64,000 bases of DNA, taken from Euborellia annulipes. Taxonomy: Eukaryota; Arthropoda; Insecta; Dermaptera; Anisolabididae. A program made the translations under genes and the position numbers. Below, piece after piece: positions 31,141-42,565 of this stretch (positions are counted from its first letter, which is position 1; each line of letters starts with the position of its first letter). The notes beneath the pieces are model-generated. The model did not search any database, was not told the DNA's origin, and saw only the letters and a list, made by a program, of their open reading frames with translations. The stretch is taken from positions 1 through 64,000 of the forward strand of contig JAKCPI010012441.1 in assembly GCA_023213315.1 (NCBI GenBank), read 5' to 3'.

Positions 31141-33052
31141 ATACATATGCATGGTGCTTAGAGTATGAAATATTTAAATTTATTAAACCAATTCAATATA
31201 AATTATTCTTTCTTCTACCACTTCCACATTATTTCTCAAATATTTAATAATGCATAATCTAATAAAATAATAATTACTAATTCTCTAATCAAATAACGTA
31301 ATGAAAGAAAGTTGTTGAATTTCCCATGTTTACTTTTTACGTCATCGAAATTTTCTCAATATTCTTCCTATTCACTATTATAATGTAATTAAAAAGGTGA
31401 AAAGTTTATTGGCATTTTTGATGACCTTCCATCGCCCTATAAGAATGTATGCCAGCCAGCTACGCCCTTGAGGAATGTATTATTTTATAAATTATCAAAA
31501 GGTCAAGGCCAAATACAACAAACAAATTTCTCCTGAATTAAGGAATTAAAATTATAAAAACGAAATAGATTTAATGTATACTTATAAATTATAAATTAAA
31601 AAAATGCATTAAATATAAATTGATGCCTTTTATATATTTATTTTAATAATAAAACAAGGGAGGGAGTTAAGCTATTTAATTTTACAGTGACCTGAATCCC
31701 TTTATTTACATTTTATTTTTTTAATATTAAAATCCGTGAAAAGCGAAAATCATTCATATATATATATTAATAAATGAATAATAATAAAAAATTAATTAAT
31801 TTTTTTTAATTAAAAATAATTTAGGTTATATTGCGTTTTTTTAATTGTTGCTAAGCAATTATTACTAATTATAATAAAATTTCTTTTAATAATAGTATTA
31901 TCCCATATTCCGGATTGAGCTGAAGTTAGGTTAGAAGCTATTTTCTAGACAACAAACAAACCAAACTAGCTTAATAGTATAAAAAAGATTTTTCTTTAAA
32001 TAGTTTAGCAACCTTGTCATTTAACCCTGAACCCAGTTTTTGGAAACCAAAGTCGGAGGCCTCGCCTTTGTTTATGGGTTTTTCAACCTTTTTGATAATT
32101 ATATTAATTTTTGTTCATTAATTTATTTTAAATTATAAAAATATATAACTAATCAATATTTTATTCTAATTTTGGTTTTTATTTTAAAACTCTTTTCATA
32201 TAATTTTTTAGTACAATGACCACTTCAAATATTTCTTTTAGAGCAGCTTGTTTTTTTGTTTTCTGTTTATTTTAGTTGGACACAATTAACATCTTCTTCT
32301 TGTAGGTTTTTTAAGATCAAAATTTTATTTTGACATTGAGGGGGTACTTCCTCAATTACCCTTCTAATTGATTTCTGTAGTCCTTGTATCGATCTTATTT
32401 TTATGTGATCCAAATTAATTCCTCCTCAATTCAACAAAAAATTTTCTTCGGAGGTGTTTTTTTGGAAATTAACATGAGATTTGTGTTTTAAATTAAAATA
32501 AATGATCATTGATGCAATTGCACATACCGTAATAAAGTTTTCAAAAACGCCAACAGCCAATGATTTGTTTTTCTTTTGCAGCAGGCTATACTACCGTATG
32601 AGTGTTTGTCATTTTATCCAAAATATCTACTGCTCCTTTCGGTTGATTATAATAAATAATAATTTCTGGTTTTTGGGCATGTTCATAAACAATACCAATA
32701 TTGTCTGAATGATATATACTCGACAAGAGTAAAATATACTTCCTTTTTTAGGCACATAAGAGACAAGCGCAAATTTGAGAGTAAATCGAAAAAGTGTTTT
32801 TTTTTTTTCTAATAGGTAAAAATTCAGCTGGAATATATTTTTTATCTTTTCTAAAGTATCTTTTCCAATAAAAAATGGAGTATTGAAAGAAATTATGAGT
32901 CAGGTGAAAATTTCCGTAAAGAATATAAATATTTTTTTTTTTTGATCAATATCTTCATTGTTGAATTTTATTATTTTCTTCAGTAATGTGATCCTCTATA
33001 CTGTATTTTATTTTATTTATTTTTTTTAAGAATACTGTCTTTATCTTGATAA
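31141..33052. other. AT-rich sequence, no gene
   Basis: Nearly 2 kb. 'gccagccagctacgcccttg' at 31451-31470 resembles a hAT-MITE end but has no partner. 'agtcggaggcctcgcc' lies near 32050. The plus frame 32502-32708 has no recognisable domain. Confidence 0.55.
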
Positions 33053-33180
33053 CATTTCAATCTCCTAACTTTTTTGGATCAGGGACCTCAAACTGTATAT
33101 CCATCAAAATCTCGACATTGAATTTTTGATGAATACAATACTTTCTATATAATTACATATAAGTTAGAGAAAGTAAAAGA
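33053..33180 (-). mobile_element. Family D fragment D8
   Basis: 'tttttggatcagggacctc', 'atatccatcaaaatctcgac' and 'aatactttctatataatt', then 'aagttagagaaagtaaaag', which is the terminus in minus orientation. Confidence 0.75.
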
Positions 33181-34055
33181 TTCTTGAATGTTATCAGAAG
33201 ATATAATCTCAAAAATATAAGAAGCTTTGAGATACAAAGTAAAATAAACTGAAGTTTTTTGATTTTTTCAAAATTTATAAAAATTTGCAATATTTATTTT
33301 ATTATTTAAAAAGAATGAATTTTAAATATTTAAATGATAATAATAATAGGTTGTCATTAAAGTGTTTTAAATACCCAGAAACCAAGGCTGCTCTTGTGAT
33401 TTGTGTTTTAAAGTGGTTAAAAAAATAAATAAAAAAATTTTTTTTTGAAAATTTAAAAATACTTTATTATGAATAAATGGAGGAATACTAAAAACTTGAA
33501 ATTTATAAGAAGTTTTTCTGAGAGTTATTGAGAAAAACGGAGTGACCGGGCCTGAAAGGCTGGTTTTGTTTAGGGTTAAATTAGTTATTACTACTACACG
33601 CGATTATTTTAAACGTGAACAATGAAATTTTCGAAAAAAAAAAAAAAATTCTTAGAATTTTGTGTAGGGTTTCATATAATATTTGTCGCTTAAGGGCCAG
33701 TAAGTTGACTATGACTTTCGAGTCTTTTCACATCAATTTAAGCTAATCATATGATTAAATAAGAGCCCAGATCGTATTTAACTAATTAAGACCGAAAGCC
33801 CGGTTCAAGGCTTAACTAAGAGGTGAAATTAGAAACATACAAGCCTTGTTATTTATTTATTTATTTTTGAAAATTTTTAAATTAAAAAAAAAAAAATAAT
33901 TAACTTTAATTAATTATCTTAATTAAATATTTTTCTATATCTATATATTTGAATAAGATATTAGTATTCAAAATATCTCGATTCTGACTTTAACTGTGAG
34001 TCATAGATATACAGTATTTAACAAGATTGTATGTTTTTTGTTAGTGAGGCCAAAC
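33181..34055. other. AT-rich sequence, no gene
   Basis: Poly-A tracts at 33638-33649 and 33885-33895. Nothing recognised. Confidence 0.55.
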
Positions 34056-34163
34056 GCCCCATGGCCCCCGGGAATCGAACCCAGGATCTTCAGCCCTTTC
34101 TACCAACACCAAGGCTGTAATCCTTCGATCCCCCCGGAGCAATGGGGCTTTTGGCCTCAACAA
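34056..34163 (-). mobile_element. tRNA-like unit enclosed by an inverted repeat
   Basis: On the minus strand: 'gaggccaaaagccccattg', then 'ccttggtgttggtagaaagg' (A-box-like), then 'ctgggttcgattcccgg' (B-box GGTTCGATTCC), closing with 'catggggcgtttggcctc'. The outer 20 bp are complementary, so the unit also folds as a long hairpin. This looks like a tRNA-derived SINE head. A weaker relative is at 39575-39665. Confidence 0.55.
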
Positions 34164-34319
34164 TGAAAAACTTGTTAAATTATTTTAATTTTTAATAATT
34201 TATATAATGATGCCTTTATTAAGTTGCTAACTTAACAAAACTCTCCTTATACCTCATATAGCTTATAAAAAAATTAATTAATTATATGTGAAAAAAACTT
34301 ATTTTTTTACTCAAATGTC

Positions 34320-34398
34320 CTGGTTTACTATCGATGATTTGCTGATGATGATAAGTTTTCTAGTTGACTAGATATTACGCAACCGGCCCTAGGTGTTT
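34320..34398 (+). repeat. Dispersed repeat R, copy 1
   Basis: 'tttactatcgatgatttgctg', 'ataagttttctagttgacta' and 'gcaaccggccctagg' recur at 51373-51445 with minor changes. The nature of the repeat is unknown. Confidence 0.55.
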
Positions 34399-34639
34399 AG
34401 CAAATTTTTTCCGAAGTATTGTACATTGTTTCCTATCGTAGTGTTCACATTATAACTAGTCGCAGCAACTATAGTGGCACTTGTCGCTAGCTTAAAAAAA
34501 GTACTTTGAATACGATACAGATGTTTATAGATATTGTGACTATGACTGAGTATTATTTTAATTTTAATGGGGTAGTCGAACCTGGAAATTCAACAAAGGT
34601 TGCCTGAATTGAAATTAGCTATAGTAATTCGGTAATTTT

Positions 34640-34930
34640 CTACTTTTCATGGCTTTTTATTATTTTTCATTTGAGATTGTCTCTTGTGTTTTGCTGTTTC
34701 ACTCCACGTAAGGGCTAAAGGGTTCAAGGGCGTGTCAAGGTCATTGCTCGCGGCTGATGACGTCACCAGCCAGCCACCCTCAACCCCTCCATGCGAAACT
34801 CGCCGCGAAAGAGAGGGAGAATTCATTTCCAAATACAATAGAGATAACATCACGTGACGCACGCCCGAATCCATCGCTCTGTGTGAAATTTATAATAAAA
34901 AGAAAAATGGAATTGAACTATGAAAATGAA
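34640..34930. promoter_or_regulatory. GC-richer island with CRE-like and E-box-like sites
   Basis: This 290-bp stretch is clearly less AT-rich than its surroundings and carries CpG-containing words ('gctcgcggc', 'ctcgccgcg', 'cgcacgcccg'). It contains the full palindrome TGACGTCA (34758-34765), a CREB/ATF-type site, and TCACGTGA (34850-34857), an E-box. Short frames run on both strands (34647-34874 minus, 34757-34957 plus). It could be a promoter, a small exon or a repeat fragment. No second copy is seen in the window. Confidence 0.3.
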
Positions 34931-35323
34931 ATAGAAATAAGTGTTAGGAACATTTAATACATCATCATTATTATAAATTTACAAACCTACTTTTTGACAT
35001 ATTTCAAACATTCAATAGTTTTGTTAATTTTTTTGAAGAATTTTTTTTTTTTTAGTAGATGTGATTTCTTGTAATGACAGCAATGATAAATGATTATGAT
35101 AGAAAATATAAGATTGCAAAGAACAGAAGCATCAGCTGGATTTGATATTTTTTTTTATTAATACTTTTTCCAATTCTAACATTTCTATTTATAATTGATT
35201 ATGTATGCTACTTGTCAATTTATTATTTTTAAACCATGTATTATATATTCAAATATTGGAAAGGCTGAGAATTCATATAACAGACTCATTTCCAATTATT
35301 TGCTCCAGAACTTTTATATAGAC
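34931..35323. other. AT-rich sequence, no gene
   Basis: Nothing recognised. The plus frame 35195-35446 runs into the MITE. Confidence 0.55.
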
Positions 35324-35894
35324 CAGGGGCAGTGGCGTAGCGAGCTTAACTCCGGGGCACAATACCTTTTTACCCCCCCCCCCCCATTCGAAAACTATAT
35401 AATATTATATGTAAAATATATAATTATTATATTACACTGGCACTAAATTTAAAATATATTTTCCAGAAATCACTTATAATAAAAATAAAAATTATCCTTC
35501 AATTTTTTGTTTTGCGGACCATTTGGCGCCCCTTTGTGAGTAGCGCCAGGGGCATGATGCCCCCTCCCCCCTTACCCCCCCCCTCGCTACGCCACTGACC
35601 AGGGGTGGCCAAACTGCGGCTCTTTGAAGGAGTATTTGTGGCTCCAGATAAATGTTACTGAGAAGTGCTGTTACCAATTATTCACCAAATTTTAAAGAAT
35701 TATCAAGAGAAGTAAAATAAATGTGTTTAATTCTTATTAATATTTAAATTCAATTATATGTTTTTAATAAATATAATTTCTTTAAAAAAACTTTTTCTAA
35801 TGCTTTTTTTTGCATACTTTTTAAATACGAATTTCGCGAAAAATTTCAAATTTTGAAAAATGGCTCGGACTATCAAGGAAATTGCCCACCCCTG
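35324..35894. mobile_element. hAT-type element (outer), interrupted in its terminal repeat
   Basis: The left end is CAGGGGTGGCCAA (35324-35329 continued at 35606) and the right end is TTGCCCACCCCTG (to 35894), a widespread hAT-MITE terminus. The flanks 'atatagac' and 'atattagac' fit an 8-bp TSD with one inserted base. The younger MITE at 35330-35597 sits just after the first six bases of the left terminal repeat. No transposase is present. Confidence 0.75.
35330..35597. mobile_element. hAT-type MITE (268 bp) with exact 8-bp TSD
   Basis: The terminal repeats CAGTGGCGTAGCGAG and CTCGCTACGCCACTG are perfect complements. Both sides carry ACCAGGGG (35322-35329 and 35598-35605). C-runs near both ends (35375-35385 and 35563-35582) add secondary structure. 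The minus frame 35492-35677 is an accident of this element. Confidence 0.92.
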
Positions 35895-36165
35895 ATATTA
35901 GACAGAATTTTTCTAAGATGGTCATTTTAGTTGCCCTATCTTCCAGGTAAATCACGAATTGATTTATATTCCGCTTTATATTTTTGCTTATATTTCCTGT
36001 CTTTTCTGCTAGGACTTTAAAACTCAACTTCATTTTGCTATTTATCAAAATAGGTTTGAAGATATAGGCATTTTTTTATTTTTTTATTTATTCACTTTTT
36101 TAACTGTTCATATATTTGATACAAAGAAAATTTAGACTTAATGAAAATTTCAAATACCAATTAAA
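35895..36165. other. AT-rich sequence, no gene
   Basis: The minus frame 35821-36048 spans the hAT end and has no recognisable domain. Confidence 0.5.
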
Positions 36166-36275
36166 TTAAAATAATAGCCAGGAAGAGAGGATGTCAGCCA
36201 AAAGGAGAGCCTCTATCGAATAAAAATCTCAATTCAGATCCTTTTGGCTGACATCCTCTCTGACTATTATTCTAA
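36166..36275. repeat. Inverted repeat, near-perfect
   Basis: 'aataatagccaggaagagag' and 'gatgtcagccaaaagga' face 'tccttttggctgacatc' and 'ctctctgactattatt', around a loop of about 40 bp. 'ccaaaagg...ccttttggctg' recalls the outer tails of the HHR elements, but no HHR core is present. Confidence 0.75.
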
Positions 36276-38129
36276 TCGTTGAACAGCCTCTTCTCTCGTC
36301 AACACCAATTAAATTAATTTAATATATGCAAGATGGTCATAGGTGACATCTTTATAACCACTTATTTTTATTGTACTAATATTTACTTGCTTTTTTAATT
36401 CGCAAAAAGTTGAATAATTCAATATCATTTGATTAATAAGAAAATAATGAATTAATAATTAATTTGTTCAACAAATAATCATAATGCAAATATAAATTAT
36501 TTCTTAGATAAATATAAAAGGAAGTTTAATATTGATGAGATGACTAAGATTCTTAAAATCATTTTTTTTTTTTTTATTATAAATGATCTTCTGATATGTT
36601 GCCAACTTTTATTACAAAAATATATTTGATTATTATGATATTATGATAATAATAATAATTAAAACGCTGATATTTTTAAGTAAAAAAAAATTATTTCTTA
36701 AAAAAAAAAAATTATTTCCTCAAGGATTTCGTGCTAGTGAGCACGCGCCTTAACTCCGCCCCGGTATTTCGTTTGACGCCTACCACTTGGAATTTTATTA
36801 TGTTTATTAATTAGTGAATGTAAACCATAAAGAGTAATTTAAGATTTATAAAAAAAAAAAAAATTGGTGTTGGCTGTCTTCTACACAGTCGGTGGCCTTT
36901 TAGTGACAACATCTATTGCCTGTCTTCAAACGATTTTTACTTCTTTTTCCCTATAGGCCTATATGAAATATATAGAGAGGAAGTATTTTTTTTTTTTTTA
37001 CTTTGTTCCCATTAACAAACATGTTAATACATTGTCATAGTAACACTTTTATCCATCAAGGGCAACTTATTCTGTAAAATATAGTCTACAGGCGACTAAT
37101 TTTAGGATTTTCAGAATTTAAAATAAATTATCTCATTAAGATTTTCAAACAGTAATTTAAGTAAAACACAAATTGAAATTTAATGTGATCTGATTAGTCG
37201 TTAGGAATCTACAATGGATTAAACCTTCGCGCTTTAACTCGGTAAAGTGACGTCAAATCTAAAAAAAAAAGAAAAAAGTTCCGGGTGTATTTAACCAATC
37301 TTTTTAAAAATATATTTAGATTTAATGTAGCTTTTATGGTCAAATAGATATGCATTACGGAAATAAGGCAATTTTTGATAATTTTTAGCATACAAAATGA
37401 GGTTTTTTTGAGAAAAAATTGATTTTAGAGTTAATTAATCGCGATTTTCTTTATATAGTCAATTAAAGTTTTTCTTTCTGAACAAATTGACATTACATTT
37501 AGTCTGATCTCGGAATCTACAATGGGGTTTAAACCTTCAAATAAGAATTTCCCGCAGAGCGCTCTCACGCGGTAAAATAAATTAATAGGAAATAAATAAA
37601 TAGTGAAATCTTTAGCTGAAGAATCATTCTTTCTAACAGTATATACAAAATAAATTATACCTCTTAAGACAGGAGCCGATAATGAGCAATTTGTTCATGT
37701 TTTTTTATCCAACTTTTTCTTACAAGCTATCCCGAACTTGCCCCTATACATGTTGGACGTTGTCACGTCAAAAAAGATATAATAATAAATCGCTTTACCA
37801 CCAACCACAGAGGGAAAAAAATTATGGATTAATATGAACGTGAAGTGAAAAAAGTTTCAGCGAGAAATAGATTGTTAAAATTAATACGCCGCATTGTTTC
37901 TAGCGTTCTTATTAGATTGCATGGAGTTTTGAATTCTGTAGCAAGAAACATTGATTTATTTGGATCCTTGATTAATTAATTTGATCAATTTCTAGCTCCT
38001 ATATTTAAAATATTAAATCAAATTCTTTTCGCATTCATTTCCTAATTTTCTAAACCTATAATATTTACGATGAGTTGTGAATTATTACCTCTACTATTTA
38101 TTACTTAACAATTCAAATGTTAAATTAGT
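36276..38129. other. AT-rich sequence with one direct repeat pair, no gene
   Basis: 'ggaatctacaatgg' plus 'ttaaaccttc' occurs at 37203-37230 and again at 37511-37540, each followed by a 'cggtaaa' stretch, giving a diverged direct repeat about 310 bp apart. A D-terminus-like 'atatgaaatatatagagagg' is at 36960-36980. No coding signal. Confidence 0.5.
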
Positions 38130-38335
38130 TTATAACATCTCACTATGATTGGATAATGGAATGATGCTGTCGTGAGTTCCGGACCATCCTTGCAATCTCT
38201 TACTTTCATTTTCCGGCACTTGCAACTTTAAGTGCAGATCACACGGGAAAGAGAAACACAGAAAGGGGTAATATGGAGGTATGGAGGGGCAGACAGACAC
38301 CCAGAGAACTTTCACTAGCCAATCAGCCTGTCATA
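38130..38335. promoter_or_regulatory. GC-richer patch with two inverted CCAAT boxes
   Basis: A minus-strand CCAATC (gattgg, 38147-38152) and a plus-strand CCAATCAG (38319-38326) bracket about 170 bp of balanced base composition. The minus frame 38130-38315 has no recognisable domain. It may be a promoter or an exon fragment; weak. Confidence 0.22.
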
Positions 38336-38892
38336 TGATGTCTTTCATTACGGATTTGAGTTATCGGAAAAATTTCAATATCATTTTTACGGATTATGAA
38401 ATACAAAAACCCAATAAAGATTGATGAATTTTTCAAGTGTTATTTATTTTTAATTTCTGCTCTGCTTGTTATAACTGATATAATCTAATTAATTTTCAAA
38501 TAAGTCCTGGATTAGGATCAAAGGCATTGGTTGTATTCATATTTCTAATCAAGCCAGGAGTTCACAGTCTGGGAGGCGGGGCAGCAAAGCCATATTATTC
38601 TGTAATTGTAGATTTCAATTTTTTTTTTTTTTTTTGTGATAAAGTTTTTATTATTTAAAATAATGTCAATTAATAAATTGAAATGGAGGAGGCAAGGGAA
38701 AAAAAAATATTTTTCAAAGAGGCTTAAAAGTTAGAAACCCCTGAATTAAGCAAATTAAATAATTTTAAAAAATATAAAACTTCCCGCACACACACGTATA
38801 GCCTACTCACAAATACACATAGTTTTTTCGTCAACTCAGGCCATATATAAAACTAAACGATAGGGGCCTACTCATTATATGTTAATATATAT
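38336..38892. other. AT-rich sequence, no gene
   Basis: Poly-T at 38619-38635. Nothing recognised. Confidence 0.55.
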
Positions 38893-38985
38893 ATATTTGG
38901 GGTCCAAGCATATTTATTTAAGCCATTTGGTATCCAAAATGACTTAAATAAAATCACTGCCTGGAATCCGAACCTCCGAATATAA
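38893..38985 (-). mobile_element. SINE body fragment
   Basis: 'ccatttggtatccaaaatgac' and 'taaaatcactgcctggaatcc' match the complement of the SINE region following the B-box at 14709-14770 and 44430-44500. The head is truncated. Confidence 0.6.
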
Positions 38986-38993
38986 AACTTAAA

Positions 38994-39425
38994 TTTTTTT
39001 TTTTTTTTGGAATGGGTGCATAAGGTCCGAAGACCTATAATGACCCATAGTCACATGCAGCCAGGAAAAATAAAATTGATTAAAGGGTAAAAATCCGTAA
39101 AAAAATTAAAAAAAGAAAATAAAAACAAAAGGAGAAGCATAAAGGGGAAACTCAACTGCGGGAACTGAGAAGATGCCTGTTGAGGTTAGACTTGAAAGTC
39201 TGAAGATTGTAGGTTTTGGGGAAGATAGACGCAGGGAGCTTGTTCCAATCACGGGAGGTCATGGGGACAAATATTGGATGAATGAACCATTCAAGTATCA
39301 ATGAAGTACTAATTTGACAACTCCGGGACAAATGCAATTTGTGTTTTATCTTATATTGTCGAACATTTTTCAATCTATTAATGTATTATATTATGTATTT
39401 TCTTATGTAGGAAAGACAGAATAAA
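38994..39425 (-). mobile_element. 5'-truncated LINE retrotransposon (3' end)
   Basis: On the minus strand it runs from a degraded reverse-transcriptase C-terminus (39373 to 39152), through a 3' UTR of about 140 bp ending 'ggaccttatgcacccattcc', into an A-run (38994-39008 on the opposite strand). 5' truncation with a poly-A tail is the usual result of target-primed reverse transcription. Confidence 0.75.
39152..39373 (-). pseudogene. LINE ORF2 reverse-transcriptase C-terminal fragment
   Basis: The 73-codon frame ends with RDWNKLP (residues 41-47), then FPKTYNLQTFKSNLNRHL (51-68). This is the conserved tail after the RT domain of jockey/CR1-like non-LTR retrotransposons, whose usual form is 'R.WN.LP...F...Y.L..FK..LN.HL'. 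A stop lies in frame just upstream (about 39387), and the catalytic RT and endonuclease domains are missing. The annotated first codon is TTG, so it is not a real start. A dead fragment of a mobile element, not a host gene. Confidence 0.8.
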
Positions 39426-39530
39426 GTTTTCCCGAAACGTCTCGGTAATTGTTGTAAAATCGGAGGCTTTGATTTTTGGCTGTTCCTGCCCCCTTCCTTG
39501 TTGTGAATGAACCATTGTTTAGAAGAGATT
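39426..39530 (+). repeat. 3' half of a hammerhead motif plus its tail
   Basis: 'ttttcccgaaacgtctcgg', then 'gatttttggctgttcctgc', matches the right arm of the HHR element at 53337-53660 ('tttccccgaaacgtctcg', 'cgtttttggctgttc'). The CUGANGA half is absent, so only GAAACGTC remains. Confidence 0.6.
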
Positions 39531-39574
39531 TGAATGGATTGTTTCACTTTTCAATTATATTAATATATTCTGGT

Positions 39575-39665
39575 TAGCCCAACGTCCTCTGGCTCCGGGA
39601 ATCGAGCCCAGAATCTCTAGTCTACTTGTTCCTGGAGACCGGGGACATTGAACCCACCAGCATTG
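39575..39665 (-). mobile_element. Degenerate tRNA-like unit
   Basis: The minus strand has 'ctgggctcgattcccgg' (B-box-like GGCTCGATTCC) and 'ggttagcccaacg'-type ends on the other strand. Related to 34056-34163 but more decayed. Confidence 0.4.
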
Positions 39666-39699
39666 TAATTATAAATTTTATATATTTTTTTTAAGGTCA

Positions 39700-39885
39700 G
39701 GTAGTGATAGTCTGGGCGCGGGTTCGGACTCCAGGCAGTCCGAGGAATTTATTTAAATCATTTAGATAAGGTTTACCAAAAGGTACCAATAAATATGCCT
39801 GGAACCCCTAAAATATCGTTTTTAAATAATTGTGTATCGTTTAAAAGTCTTAATGGCCTACGATGCCGAAAAGATTATAAAAAAA
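39700..39885 (+). mobile_element. tRNA-derived SINE, A-box region damaged
   Basis: The B-box GCGGGTTCGGACTCC lies at 39718-39732. It is followed by 'aggcagtccgaggaatttattt', 'tgcctggaacccctaaaat' and the tail 'ggcctacgatgccgaaaag' (39852-39872). The region before the B-box is shortened relative to the 44362 copy. Confidence 0.65.
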
Positions 39886-41079
39886 TGATCAGGTCCTCAC
39901 TCTTTTTGTGTTAGTGGATAGCGAGTTACCCGAGTTAAGATTGACATTTCTTTCATTATTCTAAACCAGTCTTTCCCTTTTTTCTCTTTTCATGTCGGAA
40001 TTAGAAAGAGTCATATTTTTTTCTACTCTTGTCAAGCACAACCGCCTTTGTTCTTGATTTGTAAATAATTTCTTCTTGTTTACCAATATCCTTATTTACC
40101 GTTTAAACTCGAAATTTTCTCTCTTGTTTTAATTTAGATTATTTAAATAAAAAAAAAAAAAAAAAAAAAAAAAATTAGTAATCTCTCAATCTCGATTTGC
40201 AAACTTCTTTTGTTGGTTGGTGTTTGTTCATTGATTTTCAATATTCAATGCACACACATGTAGGTGACATTCCAATAAAGCCCATCACAGTGTACGTTCA
40301 GTTAATTGATTGCTTGAATTTTGCAAAGCAAATTCAATATTTACTAATGAGAAAAACTCGAAGTGTTTTTTTAGAGAGGAGAGAAAGAGTTTGCAGAAAA
40401 TGAATATCAATTAATTTAATAAAAAAAAAAAAAAATCTAATAAAAATTTTTAAATGAAAAATATTTATTTATTAATTTTTTTTTTAATATTACCTATTTA
40501 CATTTTTTGCTTATCTTATTAAGACAAATAAAATTTTATGTTAATCATCACTATTTAAAAAAATATCATTTATTCTAACCAATCAGAAGAAAATTGGTAC
40601 AATTGTTTATATGGTATAGTTAAGACAAAAATAAATAATTGAGGATTTTTGTTAGTCACATAGATAGCTACTAATGATATTTTTTTCCTTTCTTCAATTG
40701 GGAAATCCAAATCCACTTCTCTAATTAATTGAACAGTGGAAAAGTATAATAGACTAATTTTGACGAAACTATAATTTGGAAAAAGTGAAATTTTTCAGGA
40801 AAACATCAAATTTATTTCTAACAAAGACTTCTACTATTTGTATCAGCCGAAAGTACTTCGTACATTAGAGTTCTGACTCAGCTCTTTATGTTAATTAATT
40901 TATTTAAAATATTTTTTGATAAGGTTAATTAGGGCACTTGCCTGTATAAGGAAATAGACATGGTTGCCTAACTTAAAGGTACTTACTCTCTCTTTAGATT
41001 TGTTTTCTCTAGCCATTAGAATCGACTGTTATAGAGTGTACTTTTGTCTGGTACAGATAGTACCTTCACTTGTTTATAT
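39886..41079. other. AT-rich sequence with long poly-A, no gene
   Basis: A poly-A run at 40149-40173. The plus frame 40197-40403 (68 codons) has no recognisable domain. Confidence 0.55.
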
Positions 41080-41351
41080 CAATGGCTCCTAACAGGTGGT
41101 CCGCGGACCCCTAGGGGTCTTCGTAATGTCACTGAGATTTGTATTTTACTTGATTTGCAGTAGCCATTATCCTAATCTACAATAATTCCCTCGTAAGCAT
41201 TGCTTACTAATAGGCCTCCAATCTGTCTCGGTACGCTCCTGTATGTTTGTAATATTCTAATCTACAATTTAAGAATTTATAGGGTTTTTGTCAGTAGACT
41301 ATAGCAAACGATGAGAATTGGTCCTTAAAAAAATTTTGTTGGGAATCACTG
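41080..41351. mobile_element. hAT-type MITE (272 bp)
   Basis: The left end is CAATGGCTCCTAACAGGTGG with 'ccgcggacccctagggg'. The right end is 'tgttgggaatcactg'. These match the common CAGTGGTTCCCAAC hAT terminus with several changes. The flanks 'gtttatat' and 'gattacat' agree at six of eight bases, fitting an old TSD. Confidence 0.65.
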
Positions 41352-41493
41352 GATTACATTAAGGCATAATGTAATTTTCCTTTTTATTCAATTTAAACAT
41401 TTTAATTTGGAGTTAGATTTTTCTCACTTGACCCATTATAATCTCCCACTCAAATTTTTACTTTCTCTTTTTTTTCAATATTAGGTATTAATG

Positions 41494-41618
41494 CAGCGGT
41501 TCCCAACCCGTGGGCCGCGGTTTGATTGTAGCTGGGTCGCGGAAGTCTAAAGAAAGATAAAAATTTTATATTTTATGGAAAAAGTGGGCCGCACATCAAA
41601 AAAAGTTGGGAACCACTG
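41494..41618. mobile_element. hAT-type MITE (125 bp)
   Basis: The left end is CAGCGGTTCCCAACCCGTGG and the right end is AGTTGGGAACCACTG. 'gtgggccgcgg' and 'gtgggccgcac' occur inside. The flanks 'tattaatg' and 'cattaaag' agree at six of eight bases. It shares terminal sequence with the MITE at 41080-41351, about 140 bp away. Confidence 0.75.
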
Positions 41619-42565
41619 CATTAAAGTATTCTAACGAACCTACAGATAGTGACATTATTAAAACACACACTGAAAATTATAATTAACTAAAAAATAATAT
41701 AATTTTTTTAAGTCTTACTGGGTAGAGGTAATTTTAATAATATTCTTTAAACAAACCCTCGTAATGGTTGCCTACACTACAGGCGGTAGATCTCTAGATC
41801 TGTTTTAATTTTGTCATGCACAGCATATTTATTCAGAAACCTATGTTAAACATTTTATCTGAATTCAAATTTTATCACAAATCATGCCATTGTGGAAGGG
41901 AACAATGCAAACGCATCCTAACACTATATATAATTTAAACAATTTTTTATCTTTTTATTTTATTTTACTCATAAATCACAACAATCAACATTTGAGGCAA
42001 ATTTTATTAATTTTTTTTTAACATATTTTCAATAATTTAAAATTATTCCATGTCAAAGAAAAAGCACTGTACATTCGTCACATTGTTTCGGTTGAAGAAT
42101 TTCCTCTTGGAACAAACTTATTATGAAAGAATGATTGATAATTAGAAATAATCAAATAAAAGATGACTTTTTTTATAAGCAAAAGAGTTATATAAAAAGG
42201 TTATTGTTACTGTTTCAATCACGCGATTGTTATTGTGAAAAGGTCCGTTGTTACTTACTTAACTTTCTCCTCTAATTGAACTATTACGAAACAAACTCGG
42301 AATCCAGCCACCCGGTAGCTTAGCCGGTGATATTCCTCCATTCATCAGTTAAGGTTAGTTAGTCTGATAGTTGACTCAGCGTCTCCTGTCTATTTGTCTG
42401 TCTGTCTCTTAGAAATGCATACTCTCATCTTAAAAGAACTTGTCAGCAAAATTATTGCTTTCGAATATAAATTATATAATACTCTTAAAAAAAAAAAAAA
42501 AAAATACGAATAAAATTCTAAGTAGGAAAATTAATTAACATCCTTTTTACCAAGAATAGATTAAA
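41619..42565. other. AT-rich sequence, no gene
   Basis: Nothing recognised. 'cagccacccggtagcttagccgg' at 42305-42327 is a small GC-rich spot. Confidence 0.55.

Noticed and set aside
34758..34765. Confident CREB-responsive promoter
   Set aside because: An 8-bp palindrome alone is weak evidence. It is listed only as a low-confidence candidate.
42060..42120. Hammerhead-like 'ccgaaac' on the minus strand
   Set aside because: 'gaggaaattcttcaaccgaaac' shows no helix II and no ACGUY; the match is within chance.
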